Assembly (NCBI RefSeq): GCF_007923255.1
Contig: NZ_VOHJ01000012.1
Coordinates: 1-64,000, forward strand
Length of the DNA: 64,000 bases
Direction: 5' to 3'
Source of the DNA: Vulcaniibacterium thermophilum
GTDB taxonomy: Bacteria; Pseudomonadota; Gammaproteobacteria; Xanthomonadales; Xanthomonadaceae
In this document: piece after piece, positions 32,831 through 42,096 of the stretch
How positions within the stretch are numbered: position 1 is the first letter of the stretch
Layout of the letters: each line of letters begins with the position of its first letter
Made by a program: the position numbers and the translations under genes
The notes under the pieces: generated by a model
What the model saw: the letters and a program-made list of their open reading frames with translations, nothing else
What the model was told of the DNA's origin: nothing
Database searches by the model: none

Positions 32831-33733
32831 TCACTGCAGGCCCGGTGGCGCCTCGTGCTCGCTGGCGTGACGATGCAGCATCGATTCGACCTGGGCGGCG
32901 TCGAACCGGTAGGTCTGGCCGCAGAATTCGCAACGCACTTCCGCCTGTCCGTCGATCACCGCGGCGCGCGCCTCCTCGGTCCCGAGCGAGACCAGCATGC
33001 CCTCGACCCGCTCGCGCGAGCACGAGCAGCCGAAGCGCAGGGGCTTGTCGCCCATCACCGCCACCCCGTCCTCGTGGAAGAGGCGGTGCAGCAGCTCGCC
33101 GACCGGGCAGGCCAGCAGCTCCGCCTCGCGCAGGGTGTCGAACAGCGCGCCGACCCGGGTCCAGCCGTCCTCGTCGCCGGCGTCGCCGGGCAGTTTCTGC
33201 ACCATGAGGCCGGCGGCGGCCTCGCCGTCGGCGGCCAGCAGCAGCCGCGTGGGCAACTGCTCGGACTGGCGGAAGTAGTCCTCGAACGCTCCGGCGAGCG
33301 ATGCGGCCTCCAGCGGCACCAGCCCCTGGTAGCGGACCGGTTCGCGCTGCCCGGTGCCGTGGTTCTCGATGGTGATCGCCAGCACCGCGGACGGCCCGAG
33401 CGCGCGCAGGTCGCGCGAGACCTCGCCGGGCCCCTCCAGTTGGGCGATGCCGCGCAGCGTGCCGGCGGCGGTGCACTCGGCGAACAGTGTGCGCAGGGCG
33501 CGCTCGCCCCGCAGTTGCACCGACAGGCGGCCGTCGACCTTGGCGTGCCCGGTGAACAGGGCCGAGGCGGCGGCGGCCTCGCCGAGCAGCTCGACCACCG
33601 TCGGCGGATAGTCGGCGCGCTCGCGGATCTGCTGCCAGGTGTCGTGCAGCCGCACGTGCACCCCGCGCACGCCGGCGCGCTGGATGAGGAAACGGGTGAG
33701 GCGGTCGCCGGTGGCGGACGGGGTGTCGGTCAT
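32831..33733 (-). CDS. hslO: Redox-regulated chaperone Hsp33
   Basis: The 300-aa protein is activated by oxidation to bind unfolding proteins. Its C-terminal zinc switch is intact: 'FGCSCSRERVEGML' (CxC near residue 243) and 'VRCEFCGQTYRFD' (CxxC near 275). The N-terminal domain starts 'DRLTRFLIQRAGVRGVHVRL', as in Hsp33. Start ATG 33733 was chosen at the family N-terminus; longer readings run into the divergent mtgA region. Cytoplasmic. Divergent from mtgA across 87 bp. Confidence 0.95.
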   Translation of the reverse strand: MTDTPSATGDRLTRFLIQRAGVRGVHVRLHDTWQQIRERADYPPTVVELLGEAAAASALFTGHAKVDGRLSVQLRGERALRTLFAECTAAGTLRGIAQLEGPGEVSRDLRALGPSAVLAITIENHGTGQREPVRYQGLVPLEAASLAGAFEDYFRQSEQLPTRLLLAADGEAAAGLMVQKLPGDAGDEDGWTRVGALFDTLREAELLACPVGELLHRLFHEDGVAVMGDKPLRFGCSCSRERVEGMLVSLGTEEARAAVIDGQAEVRCEFCGQTYRFDAAQVESMLHRHASEHEAPPGLQ

Positions 33734-33820
33734 GCGGATGCGGCGGGTTGCGGCGGTACCGGATAATGCCGGGCTGCGGATGAATCGGAAGTCCGCGGAC
33801 ATGGGGACGGGGGCGGGCGC

Positions 33821-34546
33821 GTGCAAGCGGGGAAAAAAACCGGATCGTTCGCGCGGCGGCTGTGGCGCTGGATGTGGCGCCTGCCGCTGCTGTTCGTACT
33901 GCTGACGTCGCTGCAGGTGCTGGTGCTGCGCTTCGTCGATCCGCCGTTCTCCGCATTCATGACCTGGCGGATGACCGAGGCCTGGGCCGAGGGCGATTTC
34001 GGCTACCGGATCGCCTACGACTGGCGCGATCTGGAGGACATCTCGCCGCATCTGCCGGTGGCGCTGGTGGCCGCCGAGGACCAGAACTTCGCGCGCCACC
34101 ACGGCTTCGACCTGAAGGCGATCGAGAAGGCGGCGCGCCAGAACGCCCGCGGACGCCGCATCCGTGGCGGCAGCACGATCAGCCAGCAGACCGCCAAGAA
34201 CCTGTTCCTGTGGAGCGGACGAAGCTGGGTGCGCAAGGGCATCGAGGCCTGGTACACCCTGCTGCTCGAGACGCTGTGGCCGAAGCGGCGTATCCTCGAG
34301 GTCTACGCCAACGTCGCCGAGTTCGGCGACGGCGTGTACGGCGCGCAGGCCGCGGCGCGAAGCTACTTCCGCAAGGACGCCGCGCGGCTGTCGCCGGCCG
34401 AGGCCGCGCGCATGGCGGCCGTGCTGCCGAGCCCGCGCCGCTACAGCATCGTGCGGCCGGGGCCCTACGTGCAGCGGCGCACGCGCGCGATCCAGCGGCA
34501 GATGCGCTACATCGGCGGCACCGGCTATCTCAAGCAGCTCGACTGA
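33821..34546 (+). CDS. mtgA: Monofunctional biosynthetic peptidoglycan transglycosylase
   Basis: The 241-aa GT51 enzyme polymerises lipid II into glycan strands. One N-terminal membrane anchor spans about residues 18-40. The catalytic block '[20 protein letters not shown]' (about 83-102) includes the essential Glu, and '[17 protein letters not shown]' and '[20 protein letters not shown]' follow. There is no transpeptidase domain. The start is GTG. The GT2 gene begins 25 bp after its stop and is likely co-transcribed. Confidence 0.95.
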   Translation: MQAGKKTGSFARRLWRWMWRLPLLFVLLTSLQVLVLRFVDPPFSAFMTWRMTEAWAEGDFGYRIAYDWRDLEDISPHLPVALVAAEDQNFARHHGFDLKAIEKAARQNARGRRIRGGSTISQQTAKNLFLWSGRSWVRKGIEAWYTLLLETLWPKRRILEVYANVAEFGDGVYGAQAAARSYFRKDAARLSPAEAARMAAVLPSPRRYSIVRPGPYVQRRTRAIQRQMRYIGGTGYLKQLD

Positions 34547-34571
34547 AGCCGCCGGCGGCTATGCTGCGCGC

Positions 34572-35600
34572 ATGAACCGGCCCCTGCTGACCGCCGTCGT
34601 CGCCGCTTTCAACGAAGCCGACAGCCTGCCGCTGCTGCATCCGCGCATCGTCGCGGCGCTGGAGGCGGCCGAGCGCGAGCACGGCATCGAGGCGCGCGTG
34701 CTGTACGTCGACGACGGCAGCCGCGACCGCACCTGGGAGGTGCTGTGCGGATTGGCCGGCGCCGACCCGCGCGTGGCGCTGCTGCGGCTGTCGCGCAACT
34801 TCGGCAAGGAGGCCGCGCTCACCGCCGGGCTGGACGCGGCGGACGACGGTGCGGTGGTGATCCTCGACGCCGACGGCCAGGATCCGCCGGAGCTGATCCC
34901 GCAGTTCGTCGCCAAATGGCGCGAGGGCTACGACGACGTCTACGGCACGCGCACCGAGCGCGAGGGCGAGAGCTGGTTCAAGCGCGTCACCGCGCACGCG
35001 TTCTACCGCGTGATCGGGCGGCTGTCGAAAACGCCGATCCCGGCCGACACCGGCGACTTCCGTCTGCTGTCGCCGCGCGCGCTGGCCGCCCTGCGCCAGT
35101 TGCGCGAACGCCACCGCTTCATGAAGGGGCTGTTCGGCTGGATCGGCTACCGGCGGGTGTCGATTCCGTACCAGCGCGCGCCGCGCGCGGCCGGCCGCAG
35201 CAAGTTCGACTACTGGCGGCTGTGGAACTTCGCGCTGGAGGGCATCACCAGTTTCTCGACCGCGCCGCTGCGGCTGGCGACCTATCTGGGACTGGCGACG
35301 GCGATGCTCGCCTTCGCCTACGGCACGTGGGTGGTGGTCAAGGCGCTGCTGTGGGGCGATCCGGTCGCCGGTTGGCCGACGATGATGGCGGTGATCCTGT
35401 TCCTGGGCGGGGTGCAACTGATCGCGCTCGGCCTGATCGGCGAGTACCTCGGACGGCTGTACGAGGAGTCGAAGCAGCGCCCGCTCTACCTGGTCGACAC
35501 CTGGCGGCCCGCAAGGGGAGTATCCTCGGCGCCAGGCTCACCCGAAGGAGGCCACGGCGATGCGCACCGTGAAGCAGCTGTTGGAGGCCAAGCCCGCTGA
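34572..35600 (+). CDS. Family 2 glycosyltransferase (polyprenyl-phosphate sugar transferase type)
   Basis: The 342-aa protein has an N-terminal GT-A domain: 'AVVAAFNEADSLPLL', 'VLYVDDGSRDRTWEVL' with the DDGS nucleotide-sugar site (about residues 47-50), and 'VVILDADGQDPPELI' with the DAD metal motif (about 96-98). Two C-terminal membrane helices follow (about 234-300), ending 'GLIGEYLGRLYEESKQRPLY'. This layout matches GtrB/ArnC/DPM1-like enzymes that load a sugar onto undecaprenyl phosphate. The final 14 codons overlap the start of the CBS-domain gene; the tail there is unlikely to be functional. Confidence 0.9.
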   Translation: MNRPLLTAVVAAFNEADSLPLLHPRIVAALEAAEREHGIEARVLYVDDGSRDRTWEVLCGLAGADPRVALLRLSRNFGKEAALTAGLDAADDGAVVILDADGQDPPELIPQFVAKWREGYDDVYGTRTEREGESWFKRVTAHAFYRVIGRLSKTPIPADTGDFRLLSPRALAALRQLRERHRFMKGLFGWIGYRRVSIPYQRAPRAAGRSKFDYWRLWNFALEGITSFSTAPLRLATYLGLATAMLAFAYGTWVVVKALLWGDPVAGWPTMMAVILFLGGVQLIALGLIGEYLGRLYEESKQRPLYLVDTWRPARGVSSAPGSPEGGHGDAHREAAVGGQAR

Positions 35601-35994
35601 CATCTTCGCGATCGGGCCGGACGCGCCGGTGATCGAGGCGATCCGGCTGATGGCGGAGAAGTCGATCGGCGCGACGCTGGTGATGGAGGGCGCGCGGCTG
35701 GTCGGCATCCTGTCCGAGCGCGACTACGCGCGCAAGGTCGTGCTGCAGGGCCGCTCGTCGGCCGACACGCCGGTGCGCGCGATCATGACCGCCGACGTGA
35801 TCACGGTGACGCCCAACGACACCGTCGAGCGCTGCATGCAGATCGTCACCGAGCGCCGCATCCGCCATCTGCCGGTGATGGAGCAGGGGCGCGTGGTCGG
35901 CGTGGTGTCGATCGGCGACCTGGTGAAGGCGGTGATCGAGGACCAGCAGGTCGAACTGGACCAGTTGCAGCGGTACATCGCCGGCGCGGCGTGA
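35560..35994 (+). CDS. CBS-domain protein (two CBS repeats)
   Basis: The 144-aa protein consists of a tandem CBS pair: 'IFAIGPDAPVIEAIRLMAEK' (first, about residues 15-34) with 'LVGILSERDYARKVVLQG' at its end, and 'VITVTPNDTVERCMQIVTER' (second, about 84-103) with 'GVVSIGDLVKAVIEDQQ'. Such pairs bind adenosine nucleotides and act as energy sensors. A GAAGGAGG site precedes ATG 35560, which lies inside the GT2 gene. No fused effector domain is present, and the partner is unknown. Confidence 0.93.
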   Translation: MRTVKQLLEAKPADIFAIGPDAPVIEAIRLMAEKSIGATLVMEGARLVGILSERDYARKVVLQGRSSADTPVRAIMTADVITVTPNDTVERCMQIVTERRIRHLPVMEQGRVVGVVSIGDLVKAVIEDQQVELDQLQRYIAGAA

Positions 35995-36393
35995 GCGTGC
36001 ATATCGGCGTTACGCGTCTTGGCCACGGATTGGCACGGATAAACGCCGATCAAAACGCGGTCCTGGTGCGGATCCGCGGTTGGTCGCCGGATTCCGTGGC
36101 GGATGCTTGCACCGTCGCTGCCTCTGCGCGCAGCCGTAGGTTGGGCTGAGCCGGAGGCGAAGCGCAACGTTCGCGCGGCATGACGTCGGGCTGGCGGTGC
36201 GATGTTGGGCTTCGCTTCGCTCAGCCCAACCTACGGGGAGTGTCGGGGAAACCGTAGGTGGGGCTGCGCCGGAGGCGAAGCCCAACGGCTTTGACGCCAC
36301 GTGGCGCTTCGTGGCGCTCAGCGCGGCCTGCGCGGATCGAATCCGGCTCGATCCGTGTTCATCCGTGAAAATCCGCGGCCGAAACCCGCGCCC
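35995..36393. repeat. Intergenic repeat cluster: three copies of a TAGGTTGGGCT palindromic element and degenerate CCGTGTTCATCCGTG repeats
   Basis: No gene is present in this 399-bp spacer. Copies of one element lie at 36135-36169, 36204-36236 (inverted) and 36252-36288. Each pairs CGTAGGTTGGGCT-like and GAAGCCCAACG-like ends around GCCGGAGGC or an equivalent. Adjacent inverted copies can form large hairpins. The flanks carry CACGGATTGGCACGGATAAA (from 36026) and ATCCGTGTTCATCCGTG (from 36351), a second dispersed repeat type. Confidence 0.7.
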
Positions 36394-38349
36394 TCATTTC
36401 GCATACCGCCCGCCGCAGTCGGCGTTCTCGCCGGGGCCCAGTTCGAGCGTCGCCAGCAAGGCGGCCGGCGGCGTGATGGTGCCCAGCGCCAGCGCGATCG
36501 CGCCGCGCAGGCCGAGGCGGCCGTAGTCGGGCCGCACGCGCGGCTGCTTGAACGCGCCTTCCACGTACAGCGGCGTGCGCAGCGCCAGCAGGCTGCGGTC
36601 CTTGGGGCGCGGACGCAGGGTGAGGTCGAGCCGCTCCTCGCCGAGATCGATGGTGCCCGAGCCGACCACGATGGTGTCGGTGGTGTCGAACGCCAGCGCG
36701 CGCGTCTTCATCACGCCGTCCCGCACCTCGAAGTCGGCGAACGCGCAGCGCACCGGGACCTTGCGGTCGTCGGTCAGTTTGAACTTGACGATCTCGGCCA
36801 CGTCGATGCCGGCGAACTCCATCAGCAGGTTGCTGATCTGCCCCTTGCCCATGCCGAGCGCGACGCTGCCGTCGCTGCTGCCGAGCATGGCGGCGATCGA
36901 GTTGCCGCTGCCGGTCAGGTCGACGTGGCCGCCGACGCGGCCCACCGCGTCGCTGGCGAGCTTCACGTTCGGCAGCAGCTTGGCGAGCGTCAGGCGCGTG
37001 GCGTCGATGTCGGCGTGGGTGCGGATCGGACTGCGGCGCGCGTCGAGGGTGACGGTGGAGCGGATGCGGCCGTCGGCCATGCCGAAGTCGAGCGGGTCCA
37101 GCCGCAGCAGGCCGGCCTTGAGGGTCAGGTGCGCGTCCATCCGCTCCAGCGGCAGCTTCGGCGCGTCGATGCGTTGCGCGCGCAGGCGGACGTCGGCGTC
37201 CATCGCGCGCAGTTTGTCGAGCCGGTACGGCGTGTCGGGCAGCAGCCGCGGGCTGGCCCGGCGCTGCGCGGCGAGCGCGGCCAGCTCGGGATTGGTGGTC
37301 TCCTCCGGCCGCGGCGCGCCGCCCACGAAGCCGGCGAGGTCGTCGAAGTCGAGCCGGCGCGAATGCAGATCGCCCTTGAAGAACGGCCGCGGTCCGCCGG
37401 TGGTGACGTCGACGTCGCCGGCGAGGTCGCTGTCGCCGACGCGGCCGGTGAAGTCGTGGTATCGCCACGTGGTCAGCGCGCCGCGGATGTCGCGGCCGAG
37501 GCGGCCGTCGACCGAGTACGGCGGCGTCGGTGGCATCGACAGGCCCAGCAGCGGGTAGAGATCCTCCAGGTTCTTGCCGGACAGGGCCAGGCGCAGGTCG
37601 AAGTCGCGCAGGCGGACCGGATCGAGCAGGGTGCCGCGCGCATGCGCGCGGGTCGCGCCGGCGACCGCGCGCACGTCGATCCGGTACGGACGCTCGGTGT
37701 CGCGCAACTGCAGCGGCGGCGCGGCGCGGCCTTCGATGCGGAACGCGTTGCCGCGGAAGCGGCCGCCGCCGACCAGGGCGATCGCCGCGTCGCGTCCCGC
37801 GGCGGGCGCGATGCTGTGCACGCCGATGCGCACGTCGGTGCGATCGCGTGCGCTGAGGTACCGCAGGTGGCCGCGTTCCACCAGCAGGCGGCGGAACTCG
37901 GTCGCCGCTTCGCCGGGTTCGCCGAACTGCCAGTTGCCGCCCTTGCCGGAGGGGTGCGCCTCGAGCAGGAGTTGCGGCCGGGTCAGCCGAAGCTCGGGAA
38001 TCACCACGCGCCGTGCGAACAGCGGCCGGATCGCGAGGTCCAGCTCCACGCGCTCGGCCTGCGCCATCAGCGGCTGCCTGGACCATCCGGCGTTGCCGAA
38101 GCGGATGCGGTCGAGCCGGACCGTCGTGGTGGTCCAGCCGAGATCGACGTCGAGATCGCCGAGGATGTCGAACGTGCGCCCGGTGCGCGCCTCCACCGCG
38201 CGCTCGAGCGGGCGCCGGAACCAGTTCCAGTCCCACAGCAGAACCAGCACCACCAGCGCCAGCGCCAGCAGGGCCAGCAGCGTGCGCCACGGATGCCGGC
38301 GCATCGCGGCGGGCGTGACGGGACCACGGGCGGGCGTCGGATCGGCCAT
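36394..38349 (-). CDS. AsmA-family envelope protein
   Basis: The 651-aa protein has one N-terminal membrane helix (TLLALLALALVVLVLLW, about residues 23-39). A long periplasmic region follows, beginning 'FRRPLERAVEARTGRTFDIL' with the AsmA start pattern '(L)ERAVEARTGR'. The C-terminal AsmA block includes 'LTGSGNSIAAMLGSSDGSVA' (about 481) and 'ALGMGKGQISNLLMEFAGID'. AsmA-type proteins are implicated in phospholipid transport to the outer membrane. It is encoded alone; the hemolysin III gene lies upstream on the same strand, 75 bp away. Confidence 0.9.
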   Translation of the reverse strand: MADPTPARGPVTPAAMRRHPWRTLLALLALALVVLVLLWDWNWFRRPLERAVEARTGRTFDILGDLDVDLGWTTTTVRLDRIRFGNAGWSRQPLMAQAERVELDLAIRPLFARRVVIPELRLTRPQLLLEAHPSGKGGNWQFGEPGEAATEFRRLLVERGHLRYLSARDRTDVRIGVHSIAPAAGRDAAIALVGGGRFRGNAFRIEGRAAPPLQLRDTERPYRIDVRAVAGATRAHARGTLLDPVRLRDFDLRLALSGKNLEDLYPLLGLSMPPTPPYSVDGRLGRDIRGALTTWRYHDFTGRVGDSDLAGDVDVTTGGPRPFFKGDLHSRRLDFDDLAGFVGGAPRPEETTNPELAALAAQRRASPRLLPDTPYRLDKLRAMDADVRLRAQRIDAPKLPLERMDAHLTLKAGLLRLDPLDFGMADGRIRSTVTLDARRSPIRTHADIDATRLTLAKLLPNVKLASDAVGRVGGHVDLTGSGNSIAAMLGSSDGSVALGMGKGQISNLLMEFAGIDVAEIVKFKLTDDRKVPVRCAFADFEVRDGVMKTRALAFDTTDTIVVGSGTIDLGEERLDLTLRPRPKDRSLLALRTPLYVEGAFKQPRVRPDYGRLGLRGAIALALGTITPPAALLATLELGPGENADCGGRYAK

Positions 38350-38424
38350 CGGCCCGACCTTCGGGCGCGGCCGGTCAAGCGCCGGTGAACCGGTTGTGAG
38401 GGATTCAGCGGCGTGCGCGCGCCG

Positions 38425-39054
38425 TCAGCGCAGCACCTGCGCCAGCACCGAGACGTAGTGGCAGACGCTGCCGCCGATCACGAACAGATGCCAGACCGCA
38501 TGGCCGTAACGCATGCGCGGCCGGTGATAGAACACGGTGCCCAGCGTGTAACAGAGACCGCCGGCGAGCAGCCAGCCCAGCGTCCAGCCGTCGAGCGCCG
38601 CCAGCAGCGGCCGGATCGCGATCAGCACCAGCCAGCCCATCGCGATGTAGAGCAGGGTCGAGAGCCGCTCGAAGCGGCCGGTATGGAACAGCTTGAACAC
38701 CACCCCGGCGAGCGCGAGCGTCCAGATCGCCGCGAACAGCGTCCAGCCCCACGGGCCGCGCAGGCCGACCAGCGTGTAGGGAGTGTAGGTGCCGGCGATC
38801 AGCAGGTAGATGGCGCAGTGGTCGAACACCTGCAGGCGCCCTTTCAGCACCGGATGCTGGATCGCGTGGTACAGCGTGGACGCCAGATAGAGCAGCAGCA
38901 GGCAGGCGCCGAACACGATCGCCCCGGCGAGCTGCCAGCCATCGCCGTACAGCGCGGCCAGCGTGATCAGCACCGATCCCCCGGCCAGCGCGGCCGCCGC
39001 GCCGACGCCGTGGGTCAAGGCGTTCCAGAGTTCTTCGCGCGCAGGGGCAGGCAT
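38425..39054 (-). CDS. Hemolysin III / PAQR-family membrane protein
   Basis: The 209-aa protein has seven predicted helices and the family motifs 'EELWNALTHGVGAAAALAGG' (about residues 7-26), 'LYLASTLYHAI' (SxxYH, about 54-64), 'FDHCAIYLLIAGTYTPY' (about 77) and 'YGHAVWHLFVIGGSVCHY' (about 182), which supply the Ser/His/Asp/His metal-site residues of the CREST hydrolase superfamily. Function in bacteria is unsettled. ATG 39054 is the first Met at the family start. Confidence 0.92.
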   Translation of the reverse strand: MPAPAREELWNALTHGVGAAAALAGGSVLITLAALYGDGWQLAGAIVFGACLLLLYLASTLYHAIQHPVLKGRLQVFDHCAIYLLIAGTYTPYTLVGLRGPWGWTLFAAIWTLALAGVVFKLFHTGRFERLSTLLYIAMGWLVLIAIRPLLAALDGWTLGWLLAGGLCYTLGTVFYHRPRMRYGHAVWHLFVIGGSVCHYVSVLAQVLR

Positions 39055-39138
39055 GGCCGCGAGCGTGGCAAGCGGGCATCGAGCAATTGCTCGACCGGCG
39101 TCGGCGGCGGCTACACTGCAAACGTCCGGGGAGCCCGC

Positions 39139-39762
39139 ATGATCGTCTCGCACGCCCACCGCTTCATCTTCGTCGCCATCCCCAAGACCGGGACGCATTC
39201 GGTGCGCCAGGCGCTGCGCGAGCGCATGGCCGACGGCGATCTCGAGCAGGTGGGCCTGTTCGTCGACAGGCGCTTCCCCTGGCCCGAGCTCGCCGCGATC
39301 CGGCACGGCCATCTGAGTCTGCGGCAGGTGGCGCCGTTCCTCGGCGAAGAGGCGATGCGCTCGTATTTCAAATTCGCCTTCGTGCGCAACCCGTTCGACC
39401 GCTTCGTCTCCTACTGCTCGTTCATGACCCGCCAGAACGGCGCGTTCGAGCGCAACCCGACCGCGGTGATGCACCACATCCTGTTCACCGTGCGGCCGCT
39501 GCAGCACATCCTGTTCCAGCCGCAGCACACGCTGCTGGTGGACGAGGCCGGCGGGCTGATGGCGGACTACGTCGGCCGCGTGGAGACGATGCAGGACAGC
39601 TTCGACGAGGCGTGTCGCCGGATCGGCATTCCGTCGCGGCCGCTGGAGCGCGTCAACAGCTCGCGCCGCGGCGACTACCGTCAGTATTACGACGACAGGC
39701 TGATCGCCGGGGTGCGCGCGCTCTACGCGCGCGATCTGGACCTGTTCGGCTACGACTTCTGA
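39139..39762 (+). CDS. Sulfotransferase family 2 domain protein
   Basis: The 207-aa protein begins directly at the catalytic fold. 'FIFVAIPKTGTHSVRQAL' (Lys16-Thr-Gly-Thr-His-Ser21) is the 5'-phosphosulfate loop, and 'KFAFVRNPFDRFVSYCSFM' (about 78-96) is the 3'-phosphate site. It fits the PF03567-type carbohydrate sulfotransferases but lacks any membrane anchor, so it is cytoplasmic. The next gene, an Asp/Asn-hydroxylase-like oxygenase, starts 8 bp after its stop. The acceptor is unknown. Confidence 0.88.
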   Translation: MIVSHAHRFIFVAIPKTGTHSVRQALRERMADGDLEQVGLFVDRRFPWPELAAIRHGHLSLRQVAPFLGEEAMRSYFKFAFVRNPFDRFVSYCSFMTRQNGAFERNPTAVMHHILFTVRPLQHILFQPQHTLLVDEAGGLMADYVGRVETMQDSFDEACRRIGIPSRPLERVNSSRRGDYRQYYDDRLIAGVRALYARDLDLFGYDF

Positions 39763-39770
39763 GGGCGGCC

Positions 39771-40388
39771 ATGCACGCACCGGGCGCGAACCCCCGCAAG
39801 ACGACCACCGTGCGCCGGCTGGGACGGGTGGACATCGACGCGTTGCGCGAGGCCGTGCTGCGTATTCCCGAAGAGGTGTGGGACGCCGAGAACGCCGACA
39901 AGCCGAACCGCTTCGAGGCGCTCGATCGCACCCGCCACATCGTGTTCCGCTTCGTCAGCAACTTCGTCGACTGGCGGCAGTCGTACGAACGTCCGCTGTG
40001 GGCGCAATGGCGCGCCCTGCTCGAGCCGGTGCTGGCGCAGGCCACCGCACCCTACGGCTACGCGCGCGCGGCGTTCCCGCGGGTGATGCTGGCGCGGATG
40101 GCGCCCGGCGGCATCATCAAGCCGCACCGCGATGCCAATCCGGCGGCGAAATGGCCGCACAAGATCCACGTGCCGCTGCTGACCAACGACAAGGTGACGT
40201 TCTTCGTCGACGGCATCGGCTACCACTTCGCCGAGGGCGAGGCGGTCGAGGTCAACAACATGGGCGTGCACGCGGTGCACAACGCCGGCGACACCGACCG
40301 CATCCACCTGATCTTCGAGTACTACGACCTCGACCAACCCGAGCCCGCGTGGCTCGCGCCGCTGCTCCGGAGCGCGCCCGGCGCCTGA
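39771..40388 (+). CDS. Aspartyl/asparaginyl beta-hydroxylase-like Fe(II)/2OG oxygenase
   Basis: The 205-aa protein carries 'GGIIKPHRDANPAAKWPHKI', with His119-x-Asp121 as metal ligands, 'NNMGVHAVHNAG' with distal His170, and 'DRIHLIFEYYD' with Arg177 for 2-oxoglutarate. This matches PF05118-like aspartyl/asparaginyl hydroxylases. It is soluble and lacks the peptide-binding TPRs of the eukaryotic enzyme. It is paired with a sulfotransferase gene 8 bp upstream. Its stop is one base from the convergent prfC stop. Confidence 0.88.
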   Translation: MHAPGANPRKTTTVRRLGRVDIDALREAVLRIPEEVWDAENADKPNRFEALDRTRHIVFRFVSNFVDWRQSYERPLWAQWRALLEPVLAQATAPYGYARAAFPRVMLARMAPGGIIKPHRDANPAAKWPHKIHVPLLTNDKVTFFVDGIGYHFAEGEAVEVNNMGVHAVHNAGDTDRIHLIFEYYDLDQPEPAWLAPLLRSAPGA

Positions 40389-40389
40389 A

Positions 40390-41994
40390 TCAGTCGAACG
40401 TCACCGCGTGCGCGTGCTCGCGGGTGGCGAGGAAACGCACCTCGGGCGCGCGCTCCTGGGCGAGCTGCAGGTTGACGCGCGTCGGCGCGAGGTAGACCAG
40501 CTCGCCGGCGGCGTCGAGCGCGAGGTTCATCGCGTTCTTCTCGCGGAACTCCTCGAGCTTCTTCGCGTCGTCGCAGCGGATCCAGCGCGCGGTGGCCACG
40601 TTCACCGGCTCGAAGCTCGCATCGACGCCGTACTCGTCCTTCAACCGGTAGGCGACCACGTCGAACTGCAGCGTGCCGACCGCGCCGAGGATCAGGTCGT
40701 TGCTCATCAGCGGACGGAAGAACTGGGTCGCGCCCTCCTCGGATAGCTGCGCCAGGCCCTTCTGCAATTGCTTGAGCTTGAGCGGGTCGCGCAGGCGCGC
40801 GCGGCGGAACAGCTCCGGCGCGAAGTTGGGGATGCCGGTGAAGCCGAGCGGCTCGCCTTCGGTGAAGCTGTCGCCGATCGAGATCGTGCCGTGGTTGTGG
40901 ATGCCGATCACGTCGCCCGGATACGCGTTCTCGGCGATCTCGCGGTCGCTGGCCATGAAGGTGAGCGCGTTGGCGAGCTTGATCTCCTTGCCGCTGCGCA
41001 CGTGGAACGCCTTCATGCCGGCGGTGAAGCGGCCCGAGCAGATGCGCATGAACGCGACCCGGTCGCGGTGCTGCGGGTCCATGTTGGCCTGGATCTTGAA
41101 CACGAAGCCGGTCAGCTTGTCCTCGTGCGGCTGCACCTCGCGGGTGGTGGTCGCGCGCGGGCGCGGTGCGGGGGCGTGCTCGACGAAGAAGTCCAGCAGA
41201 AGCTGCACGCCGAAGTTGTTGACCGCCGAGCCGAAGAACACCGGGGTCTGCTCGCCACGCAGGTACTTGCCGAGGTCGAACGGGTGCGAGGCGCCTTCGA
41301 CCAGTTCCAGTTCCTCGCGCAGCTCGGCCAGCATCTGCGCGCCGATGCGCGCCTCGAGCTGCGGATCGTCGATCGAGGGGAAGATGGTCGAATCCTGCCG
41401 GGTGAAGTTGCGGCCGGGCTCGTACAGATGCACCTCGCCGGTGAGCAGGTGCACCACGCCCTTCAGGCGCTGGCCCATGCCGATCGGCCAGGTCACCGGC
41501 GCGCACTGGATCTTCAGCACCGACTCGACCTCGTCGAGCAGCTCGATCGGGTTCTTGCCCTCGCGGTCGAGCTTGTTGATGAAGGTCATGATCGGCGTAT
41601 CGCGCAGCCGGCAGACCTCCATCAGCTTGATCGTGCGCTCCTCCACGCCCTTGGCGACGTCGATCACCATCAGCGCCGAGTCGACCGCGGTCAGCACGCG
41701 GTAGGTGTCCTCGCCGAAGTCGGCGTGGCCGGGGGTGTCGAGCAGGTTGACGATGCGCCCGGCATACGGGAACTGCATCACCGAGCTGGTCACCGAGATG
41801 CCGCGCTCCTTCTCCAGCGCCATCCAGTCGGAGGTGGCGTGGCGCGCGGCCTTGCGGCCCTTGACGCTGCCTGCCATCTGGATCGCGCCGCCGAACAGCA
41901 GCAGCTTCTCGGTCAGCGTGGTCTTGCCGGCGTCGGGGTGCGAGATGATGGCGAACGTGCGCCGGCGCTGGGCTTCGGTGGAAACGTCGGACAT
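40390..41994 (-). CDS. prfC: Peptide chain release factor 3
   Basis: The 534-aa GTPase recycles RF1/RF2 from the ribosome. The G domain shows '[18 protein letters not shown]' (G1, about residues 15-32), '[13 protein letters not shown]' (G2), '[18 protein letters not shown]' (G3, about 84) and '[12 protein letters not shown]' (G4, about 138). The length and the C-terminal domain ('[20 protein letters not shown]') are typical. A 102-bp spacer separates it from the dusB gene upstream. Confidence 0.97.
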   Translation of the reverse strand: MSDVSTEAQRRRTFAIISHPDAGKTTLTEKLLLFGGAIQMAGSVKGRKAARHATSDWMALEKERGISVTSSVMQFPYAGRIVNLLDTPGHADFGEDTYRVLTAVDSALMVIDVAKGVEERTIKLMEVCRLRDTPIMTFINKLDREGKNPIELLDEVESVLKIQCAPVTWPIGMGQRLKGVVHLLTGEVHLYEPGRNFTRQDSTIFPSIDDPQLEARIGAQMLAELREELELVEGASHPFDLGKYLRGEQTPVFFGSAVNNFGVQLLLDFFVEHAPAPRPRATTTREVQPHEDKLTGFVFKIQANMDPQHRDRVAFMRICSGRFTAGMKAFHVRSGKEIKLANALTFMASDREIAENAYPGDVIGIHNHGTISIGDSFTEGEPLGFTGIPNFAPELFRRARLRDPLKLKQLQKGLAQLSEEGATQFFRPLMSNDLILGAVGTLQFDVVAYRLKDEYGVDASFEPVNVATARWIRCDDAKKLEEFREKNAMNLALDAAGELVYLAPTRVNLQLAQERAPEVRFLATREHAHAVTFD

Positions 41995-42096
41995 GGCGGC
42001 GCGGCGCGATGGGCGCCGGTGCGGAGGGGATCGGGGATGCGCGAAGTATACCGGCCGGCGCGGTCTCGCTGGCCGGGCGGCGTTCAGGCGCGCGGC

